Of a stretch of DNA of 29,125 bases, positions 23,982-29,125 are shown in pieces. The position numbers and the translations under genes were made by a program. Below the pieces are notes generated by a model. It was not told the origin of the DNA. It worked only from the letters and a program-made list of their open reading frames with translations, and made no database searches. Location: positions 1-29,125 of the forward strand of contig JACKPJ010000012.1 of NCBI GenBank assembly GCA_024233625.1, in the 5' to 3' direction. Position 1 is the stretch's first letter, and each line of letters starts with the position of its first letter. This stretch comes from Deltaproteobacteria bacterium. GTDB lineage: Bacteria > UBA10199 > DSSB01.

Positions 23982-25559
23982 ATGGAAACAAGAAGAGAAA
24001 TTCACCAAAAAGAAGATTTTCGCAGTGGACTTATCGTTGGGATGGGAATGCTTTTTCTTGTATTTCTTATATTAGCACTCTTTGCCGCGTTTTATGTGTT
24101 ACTCATTCGTTCTAATTCTTCAAGTGAGACCTCTCTTTTAACGCTTTCATTATTCGCAATTTTTTTTGGAGTTGTGATCAGTATTGCCTTAGTATGGAAT
24201 TATCTCCGGCGCTCTCGTCGGCTCTATAAAAAAAATCATTTTGACTCATTTAGACAGGAGTTATCTGAAAAAAATTCAATTACGCCAAATCAAGAAAACC
24301 CACTTTTACTCCAGGGTGAAATGGAAAGTTTGCGTCTTCAACTCGCCTCACTGACGCAACAGGTAAAAGACTTTACAACAGCTCAAAACGGCTTCAAGGC
24401 ATCGGCAGCTCAACCGTCAGGTAGCTTGTTTAAAGATCAAAGTGAAACTCCTCAAGAAACTTCGATTTCTAGTGAGAAAAATGAAGAAATTCAGGATAAC
24501 AGCCATCGTCGTTTGGAAGAAAACGTTCGTGAGCTTTATATTTTATTCAATGTTTCGCAAGTGCTCACAGCAAGTATTGATCCGGAAGCTTTATGCAGTA
24601 AATTTGCGGATGTGATTTTAAAAAATATTCACCTCAGTGATTTTGCGATTCTTTTATTGGATAAGTCGAAGAAGAATCTGATTGTTCAAGAGTTAAGGGG
24701 CTTTCGTAAAAGCCATGAGGTGAAGACCCTCGTCTTTAAGGCTGGAGAAGGTATCAGTGGTCGCGTTTTACAAAGCAAGCAATCGATTTATATTCCCGAC
24801 ACCTCAAAAGATCAGGATTATCTGTACTACAAAGGCATGAAGTCCGAAAATGGTTCCTTCTTGAGTTTTCCTATCCTGACAAAGGATTCCGTTTTTGGTG
24901 TGATGAACTTTTCTCGACGTGAGATTGATGCCTTTAGTCAGCGAGAAATTAAAGTTCTCAGCATCATTGTGAAGCAGTTAGCGATTGCGCTTGAAAATGC
25001 CTATCTCTATGCCAAGACCAAAGAGCTCACATTAGTCGATGATTTAACGGGTATTTATAATCGTCGCCATTTTTTACGTATCCTGGAAATGGAATTTAAA
25101 CGCGTGAAGCGTTTTCAACACAAGCTTTCCTTGTTAATGGTCGATGTGGATTACTTTAAGAAAATTAACGACCGATTTGGTCATTTGGAAGGCGATCGCA
25201 TTTTGTCTCAGCTGGCTAAATTATTGCAAAAAAATCTACGTGAAGTCGATACCCTAGCTCGCTATGGTGGTGAAGAGTTTGCGGTGGTACTGCCTGACAC
25301 TTCTATCAAAGATGCCGAAAAAGTTGCCGACAAATTACGAAAATTTGTGAAGCAAGCTAGCCCAAATATATTGAATAACCAAAAAAGTCGTTTGACGGTC
25401 AGTGTGGGAGTAGCGACCTTTAATCCAGAAATGGAATCCATTGATGAACTGATTGATCAGGCAGACACTGCCCTTTATCAAGCCAAAAGTTATGGCCGCG
25501 ATTGTGTGACAGTTTTTCGAGAGGATACTACTGTCTCTCTACGCGCAGTCCAAGACTAG
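23982..25559 (+). CDS. Membrane-bound GAF-GGDEF diguanylate cyclase
   Basis: It makes cyclic di-GMP from two GTP. The start is set at ATG 23982 (525 residues); GTG at 23967 would add five. Neither has a ribosome site. A perfect TTGACA at 23941-23946 with a weak -10 (TAGTGT, 18 bases later) would put transcription start next to the ATG, so the message may be leaderless. In the numbering of the longer form: two membrane segments (about 20-46 and 57-78), a linker with a probable coiled coil (115-135), a GAF sensor domain (about 195-345) and a GGDEF domain (about 355-520). The active site GGEEF lies at 434-438, with an inhibitory-site RxxD (425-428) exactly five residues before it. Both are intact, so it is predicted active and product-inhibited. 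Confidence 0.93.
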   Translation: METRREIHQKEDFRSGLIVGMGMLFLVFLILALFAAFYVLLIRSNSSSETSLLTLSLFAIFFGVVISIALVWNYLRRSRRLYKKNHFDSFRQELSEKNSITPNQENPLLLQGEMESLRLQLASLTQQVKDFTTAQNGFKASAAQPSGSLFKDQSETPQETSISSEKNEEIQDNSHRRLEENVRELYILFNVSQVLTASIDPEALCSKFADVILKNIHLSDFAILLLDKSKKNLIVQELRGFRKSHEVKTLVFKAGEGISGRVLQSKQSIYIPDTSKDQDYLYYKGMKSENGSFLSFPILTKDSVFGVMNFSRREIDAFSQREIKVLSIIVKQLAIALENAYLYAKTKELTLVDDLTGIYNRRHFLRILEMEFKRVKRFQHKLSLLMVDVDYFKKINDRFGHLEGDRILSQLAKLLQKNLREVDTLARYGGEEFAVVLPDTSIKDAEKVADKLRKFVKQASPNILNNQKSRLTVSVGVATFNPEMESIDELIDQADTALYQAKSYGRDCVTVFREDTTVSLRAVQD

Positions 25560-25561
25560 TC

Positions 25562-25684
25562 CAAAGCGTTCAAATAGCTCCAGCTCTTTGTTAAATGAAA
25601 CCTTGACTCACTCGACGTACTCATAGGTACGACTCCTTCGTCAAAATTTCATTCGCCTCGATCTGAAGCTATTTGAACGCTTTG
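25562..25684. repeat. Nested inverted-repeat element, copy 1
   Basis: The outer arms are a perfect 18-base inverted repeat: CAAAGCGTTCAAATAGCT at 25562-25579 and its complement at 25667-25684. Inside are AATGAAA/TTTCATT (25594-25600 with 25647-25653), TTGAC/GTCAA (25603-25607 with 25640-25644) and a central CGTAC/GTACG (25616-25620 with 25627-25631). The core shares CTC-ACGTAC, spacer, GTACG-CTCC with the element at 26732-26874. It lies between convergent genes and could also stop transcription both ways. Confidence 0.8.
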
Positions 25685-25713
25685 TTAAATTTCCTGCTTC
25701 TTAACTACGAAAT

Positions 25714-26730
25714 TTAAGATTCCATCTCAGAGAGTTTTTTTGCGAGAGCTTGAATGAGTTCTGTTAAACCCTGTCGGGTGTGAGCAGAGATCGTCCAATG
25801 AGGAATGGCTTTTTTTGAAAAAACTTCTCGAGCTTCGCGGAGTTTTTCTTTTTCCGCTTCGTCCTGAAGCAGGTCTCCTTTTGTGAAAACGACCCAACGT
25901 GTTCTTTTTTCAAATTCTTCAGAATAGGATTTTAATTCGTGTTCAATCTTGTCAAAAGAAATAAAGGGGTCAGGTTCTTCCGGATCCAAAAGGTCAATGA
26001 GATGCAAAAAAATTCGGGTACGTTCGATATGTTTGAGAAATTGAATTCCCATACCGGTGCCTTGATGAGCACCTTCGATTAAGCCCGGAATATCTGCCAC
26101 GGTAAATGTCTTATAATTATTGAGCTTAACCACACCGAGTTGAGGTTGAATGGTGGTAAAGGGATAGTCCGCAATTTTGGGACGTGCAGCCGAGATGGCA
26201 GAAATCAAGGTGGACTTTCCTGCATTGGGCCGACCAATCAAGCCGACATCTGCTAGGAGTTTAAGTTCTAATTGAATCATTTTTTCTTCTCCAGGAAGAC
26301 CGGATTGAGCCTTTCTGGGAGCACGATTAGTGGAGGAGGCATAAGACAAGTTTCCTCTTCCTCCTAGACCGCCTTTAGCGACGATAAAGCTTTGATGATT
26401 TTCGGTTAGGTCCGCGAGTAAATGACCGCTTTCGGCATCGCGAATTAAAGTTCCTGGGGGGACACGGATGATGGCATCGGCCCCGCGTCTGCCTTGCATA
26501 CCTTTTCCCATGCCATTGCCACCGCTTTTAGCGCGAAAATGTCGTTTGCCTTTTAACTCATAAAGCGTGTTGAGACCTTCATCGGTCATTATTATGACCG
26601 AACCACCATCTCCTCCATTGCCTCCATCGGGACCACCCCGAGGGACGTGAGCTTCACGGCGAAATGATACACAACCTGGACCTCCGTGGCCGGCCTGAAC
26701 ATAGATCTTTGCTTCATCAAGGAATTTCAT
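25714..26730 (-). CDS. obgE: Obg-family GTPase (ribosome assembly)
   Basis: It is an essential GTPase linked to large ribosomal subunit assembly. The 338 residues begin with the glycine-rich Obg fold (1-157, e.g. GGPDGGNGGDGGS). The G domain has GRPNAGKS (166-173), the switch region with FTT (191-193), DIPG (213-216) and a G4 of TKGD, and a closing SAHT. The protein ends without the extra C-terminal OCT domain, as in many Gram-negatives. It is the third gene of the rplU-rpmA-obgE operon. Its ribosome site overlaps the outer arm of the adjacent inverted-repeat element. Confidence 0.97.
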   Translation of the reverse strand: MKFLDEAKIYVQAGHGGPGCVSFRREAHVPRGGPDGGNGGDGGSVIIMTDEGLNTLYELKGKRHFRAKSGGNGMGKGMQGRRGADAIIRVPPGTLIRDAESGHLLADLTENHQSFIVAKGGLGGRGNLSYASSTNRAPRKAQSGLPGEEKMIQLELKLLADVGLIGRPNAGKSTLISAISAARPKIADYPFTTIQPQLGVVKLNNYKTFTVADIPGLIEGAHQGTGMGIQFLKHIERTRIFLHLIDLLDPEEPDPFISFDKIEHELKSYSEEFEKRTRWVVFTKGDLLQDEAEKEKLREAREVFSKKAIPHWTISAHTRQGLTELIQALAKKLSEMES

Positions 26731-26731
26731 G

Positions 26732-26874
26732 TGGTCTCTTTCCTAAGCTGTTGTGCAAGCCAATGACTGTGTTGGTTTCGTCAAAAAGTCCTCAACGTAC
26801 CGTTTGTACGCCTCCGTTTTTTTTTCTCAACCGCCTGGTCCTTGGTTTGCTCACGACGGTTGGTAAAGAGACCA
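26732..26874. repeat. Nested inverted-repeat element, copy 2
   Basis: The outer arms TGGTCTCTTT (26732-26741) and AAAGAGACCA (26865-26874) pair perfectly. The next arms GCAAGCCAA (26755-26763) and TTGGTTTGC (26842-26850) pair with one G-T. The centre has CGTAC/GTACG (26796-26800 with 26806-26810) inside CTCAACGTAC-CGTTT-GTACGCCTCC, the core shared with the 25562-25684 element. It lies between rpmA and obgE, inside their operon. Confidence 0.7.
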
Positions 26875-26883
26875 AGTAGAGAC

Positions 26884-27138
26884 TTAAGCAGGATAAACGC
26901 TGACTTTTTTGCGGGAACGGCCCAATGGCTCAAATTTGACCACGCCGTTGATTTTGGAAAAAATAGTATAGTCTTTACCGACACCGACATTATTGCCAGG
27001 ATGAATTTTGGTGCCACATTGTCTGACAATGATGGTTCCAGCATGAATTTGCTCACCACCAAAGGATTTTACTCCGCGACGTTGACCATGTGAATCACGA
27101 CCGTTTCGACTGGATCCCCCAGCTTTCTTATGTGCCAT
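26884..27138 (-). CDS. rpmA: 50S ribosomal protein L27 (bL27)
   Basis: The 84-residue protein begins MAHKKAGGSSRNGRDS and contains LGVK-like GVKSFGGE and AGTIIVRQ, GT-KIHPGNNVGVGKDYTIF, the standard bL27 sequence, without an N-terminal cleaved extension. AAGGA lies nine bases before the ATG. It is second in the rplU-rpmA-obgE operon; a 153-base gap with an inverted-repeat element separates it from obgE. Confidence 0.98.
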   Translation of the reverse strand: MAHKKAGGSSRNGRDSHGQRRGVKSFGGEQIHAGTIIVRQCGTKIHPGNNVGVGKDYTIFSKINGVVKFEPLGRSRKKVSVYPA

Positions 27139-27162
27139 AGTAAAAAATCCTTCCTTAAGTGC

Positions 27163-27480
27163 CTACGCAATTGAAATTTTATTGATTTTGACTTCGGTGA
27201 AGCTTTGTCGATGGCCTTGTTTTTTGGAATAGCCTTTTCGACGTTTCATTTTAAAAACGAGGATTTTTTTATCGCGACCGTTTTTAACGATTTCACCTGA
27301 AACTTGAGCCTTTTCTAAAGTAGGAGTTCCTACTTGAAGTTTATCTTCGTCGTTAACGGCTAATACTTTGGTGAACTCAATGACTTTTCCGGCTTCTGCA
27401 GGGACTTTTTCGATGCGAATGCTTTTGCCTTCGCTGACTTTGTATTGTTTTCCACCGGTTTCAATAATTGCGTACTTCAT
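27163..27480 (-). CDS. rplU: 50S ribosomal protein L21 (bL21)
   Basis: The 105-residue protein begins MKYAIIETGGKQYKVSEG and has the C-terminal signature KMKRRKGYSKKQGHRQSFTEVKI, both diagnostic of bL21. AAGGA lies eight bases upstream of the ATG. It is the first gene of the operon and is driven by the promoter at 27524-27553. Confidence 0.98.
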   Translation of the reverse strand: MKYAIIETGGKQYKVSEGKSIRIEKVPAEAGKVIEFTKVLAVNDEDKLQVGTPTLEKAQVSGEIVKNGRDKKILVFKMKRRKGYSKKQGHRQSFTEVKINKISIA

Positions 27481-27523
27481 AATTAATATCCTTATTGTCG
27501 ATCTTATAATCTTAGTCTTAAAA

Positions 27524-27553
27524 ATTATATAAGATCTTCACATAACTCTTCAA
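27524..27553 (-). promoter_or_regulatory. rplU-rpmA-obgE operon promoter
   Basis: On the minus strand TTGAAG (27553-27548) and a perfect TATAAT (27529-27524) are 18 bases apart. This is a good sigma-70-type promoter placing transcription start about 35 bases before the rplU ATG. Confidence 0.6.
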
Positions 27554-27604
27554 ATGAAGATAGAGCCGCGTAACTTACCTCATTTTGTCAAGATTCGTCA
27601 AGCC

Positions 27605-27613
27605 TGTGGATAA
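27605..27613 (-). promoter_or_regulatory. Isolated perfect DnaA box
   Basis: TGTGGATAA, the complement of TTATCCACA, lies between the rplU promoter and the divergent toxin-like gene. A direct repeat GTCAAG (27597-27602 and 27607-like spacing upstream) lies beside it. It could be chance in an AT-rich intergenic region, or part of DnaA-linked control. Confidence 0.35.
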
Positions 27614-27765
27614 ATATTTTTTAAACTCTTTTTGAATACCCTAAATTTTGTTCAAAATACGAACGCGGTGTCCGAAAATCGAACGGTTTTAAAAAAATAA
27701 AAACTAAAAAATATATCAAAATCAATTACTTAAAAAGTGGCACCTTTTTTGCTTTGCATTCATAT

Positions 27766-28584
27766 ATGGGAATTCAAAGACTTAATATTTGCCTTCGTGA
27801 TGTGGATTGTACTCCAAAAAATTCTTCTCAGGTGGAGATAGCTCAAAAATCTACTCCAAAAAACGCCTCCTGTGAACAAATCCAAAATCAAATTTCTCTT
27901 CGATCTGTCGAATCTGGACGTGCTTACATTCAAAATCGTTTAAAAAAATCTCAACAGCAGGGAAGAACTCACGCTGGTTTTACAGAAAAGCTGGGTAATT
28001 GGGTAAAAGGTTATGGCTATATTGATCATGGTGCCAAAGATAGTGAATCGGCAGAATTTAAGACCATTCTCGATTGTTTGAATGAAGAAAACAAGAAACG
28101 CATTATTCCGGAGATGGCTTATCATTGCGAAGTCCCTGGGATGCGCAGTGGAGCACTTTGTTGGCAAAATACCCAAGCAGTGACCGAAACGGCGATAACT
28201 AGTGGTGGAACTCTTCATGCTAGAAATATCGCTTCAAAAATGAAATCCCTTCAGCCGGATGTTAAAGATATCTGGGGAAATCTTAAAACACTCGAAAAGC
28301 ACTTTGTCGATCATGGTGCGGATTTTAATGCCAAAAACGCGGATGATTATGCTAGAAAGGCCTGGGATTTTTTTCTGGATTCATCAAAAAAAGGTTATTT
28401 AAGAAAGGTTGATGAAAGAGGAGTCACTCGTCTTTTTGATCCAAAGACAAATACCTTTGGTTCTTATAATGCTAATGGAACGATAAGAACATTTTACAAG
28501 CCTCAACCTTATTCTTTAAAAAATCCAAATGGCTATAAATCAAAAGACGCATTTCATTATTGGTTGAGTCAACCAGGAAGGTAA
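27766..28584 (+). CDS. Probable toxin with a CdiA/Rhs-tip-like C-terminal nuclease-type domain
   Basis: The start is set at ATG 27766 (272 residues); an in-frame TTG lies at 27754. There is no ribosome site and no signal peptide. The first 170 residues are polar with several cysteines and match nothing I know. From about residue 174 the sequence follows a pattern found at the C-terminal tips of polymorphic toxins (CdiA, Rhs, filamentous haemagglutinin-like): LEKHFVDHGADFNAKNADD, then FDPKTNTFGSYN, NGTIRTFYKP, and a closing HYWLSQPGR. Such tips are thought to be RNases of the barnase-EndoU-colicin-RelE fold; the two His in HFVDHG are candidate catalytic residues. The immunity-like gene follows 2 bases later, which supports the toxin reading. 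No delivery domain is present, so export or an intracellular role is open. Confidence 0.72.
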   Translation: MGIQRLNICLRDVDCTPKNSSQVEIAQKSTPKNASCEQIQNQISLRSVESGRAYIQNRLKKSQQQGRTHAGFTEKLGNWVKGYGYIDHGAKDSESAEFKTILDCLNEENKKRIIPEMAYHCEVPGMRSGALCWQNTQAVTETAITSGGTLHARNIASKMKSLQPDVKDIWGNLKTLEKHFVDHGADFNAKNADDYARKAWDFFLDSSKKGYLRKVDERGVTRLFDPKTNTFGSYNANGTIRTFYKPQPYSLKNPNGYKSKDAFHYWLSQPGR

Positions 28585-28586
28585 AA

Positions 28587-28877
28587 ATGAAAAATTTATA
28601 TATTAATAATTTTTGTCCAGTATGTGGATACGATCTAGGTTTTCCTGCTTGGGATGGAGAGTCGCCTTCAGATGAAATCTGTAACTGTTGTGGGATTCAA
28701 TTTGGTTATGGCGATATCGGACCTGGAGGTCTGGAAGGACGAAAAAAGATTTATGAAGATTTTCGTCAATATTGGATTGAGCAAGAAAAGATGCTCTGGG
28801 ACCGAGGCCGCGAAGAGCCGCCCGAAGGCTGGGATCCTAAAGAACAACTGAAGAATATTGGGGTGGAGTTGGTGTGA
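28587..28877 (+). CDS. Cys-rich immunity-like protein
   Basis: The 96-residue protein starts at ATG 28587 with AGGAAGG just upstream, 2 bases after the toxin stop. It opens with NNFCPVCGYDLGF and then ICNCCGIQFGYGD. The cysteines at 10, 13, 32, 34 and 35 make a zinc-ribbon-like knuckle. It ends with a Trp/aromatic-rich acidic helix (YEDFRQYWIEQEK) and PPEGWDPKEQL. Proteins of this CPxCG...CGIQFGYxD pattern commonly sit beside polymorphic toxins, and I infer it neutralises the upstream protein. Confidence 0.75.
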   Translation: MKNLYINNFCPVCGYDLGFPAWDGESPSDEICNCCGIQFGYGDIGPGGLEGRKKIYEDFRQYWIEQEKMLWDRGREEPPEGWDPKEQLKNIGVELV

Positions 28878-28883
28878 CATCAA

Positions 28884-29125
28884 ATGTGTAAATCTAGAGA
28901 AATATTTAAACGCAGCAAAGCGCCTAAAGGAGGTTTTTACTTAGTCGGTTTAGTGGATATTTTAGGCCAGAAGCAAAAGTTAATGGAACTCGATGAAATC
29001 AGTATAGATGAACGAGATAAACTCCATGATCAACTTCAGCAAAATATGAAAGTTGTGATGGCTTTAAGAAATTCGTTTGAAACAACCTATGATGCCTTTT
29101 TAAATGAGCAAAAAATAGCTACGAA
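28884..29125 (+). CDS. Uncharacterised ORF, runs off the window
   Basis: Starting at ATG 28884, 6 bases after the immunity-like gene, an open frame of 80 codons runs to the window end. It reads MCKSREIFKRSK, then GGFYLVGLVDILGQKQKL, followed by a charged, helical part (ISIDERDKLHDQLQQNMK). The YLVGLVDILGQ segment looks conserved and may open a larger domain. No good ribosome site is visible, though GGAG lies 20 bases upstream. It is partial at the 3' end; family not recognised. Confidence 0.55.
   Translation, partial: MCKSREIFKRSKAPKGGFYLVGLVDILGQKQKLMELDEISIDERDKLHDQLQQNMKVVMALRNSFETTYDAFLNEQKIAT

Noticed and set aside
1..29125. tRNA, rRNA, CRISPR array or insertion sequence
   Set aside because: No cloverleaf, ribosomal RNA stretch, regular spaced repeats or transposase motif was found by reading both strands.

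Overview
The window is chromosomal DNA around the replication origin of a Gram-negative bacterium with an AT-rich genome. It carries dnaA, dnaN, rpmH, rnpA, yidD, yidC, mnmE and mnmG together with rplU, rpmA, obgE and ftsY. An outer-membrane BBP2/OmpL-like barrel, an L,D-transpeptidase, an IgGFc-binding-like surface protein with a MYXO-CTERM-like tail, and a GAF-GGDEF diguanylate cyclase suggest a lineage of the former Deltaproteobacteria (Bdellovibrionota, Myxococcota or a related candidate class). That placement is inferred from gene content and style, not from a search.

Layout. 1-6334 holds a secreted calcium-binding-repeat protein, then leftward ftsY with two secreted proteins of unknown role, then a large surface protein. 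Two of these promoters carry perfect palindromes. 6617-11163 holds a membrane protein of unknown function, mnmG and a porin-like barrel. 11160-16175 is the leftward run rpmH-rnpA-yidD-yidC-mnmE, followed by an L,D-transpeptidase with its own promoter. rnpA is split by a frameshift in a ten-A run. 16176-18581 is the origin region around dnaA, with DnaA boxes on both sides. Also here is a minus-strand terminator that may belong to an unannotated 38-residue ORF. 18582-20729 holds dnaN, followed by a zinc alcohol dehydrogenase where recF often lies.

20733-25559 is accessory: a small unknown protein, a secreted small protein, a cytosolic protein with an HExxH metallopeptidase motif, a secreted Ig-like-fold protein, and the diguanylate cyclase, preceded by three helically phased DnaA boxes. 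25560-27480 is the classic rplU-rpmA-obgE operon, flanked on one side and interrupted on the other by two nested inverted repeats that share a core. 27766-29125 is a probable toxin-immunity pair (a CdiA/Rhs-tip-like toxin domain and a Cys-rich immunity-like protein), followed by an ORF that runs off the window.

How the genes work together. The central part couples replication start (dnaA, dnaN) with translation and membrane-protein biogenesis (rpmH, rnpA, yidD, yidC, ftsY) and tRNA wobble modification (mnmE, mnmG). The most notable signals are the toxin-immunity pair, the rnpA frameshift, the DnaA-box cluster before the diguanylate cyclase, the nested palindromic elements, and the uncharacterised HExxH protein. 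No tRNA, rRNA, CRISPR array or insertion sequence was recognised.
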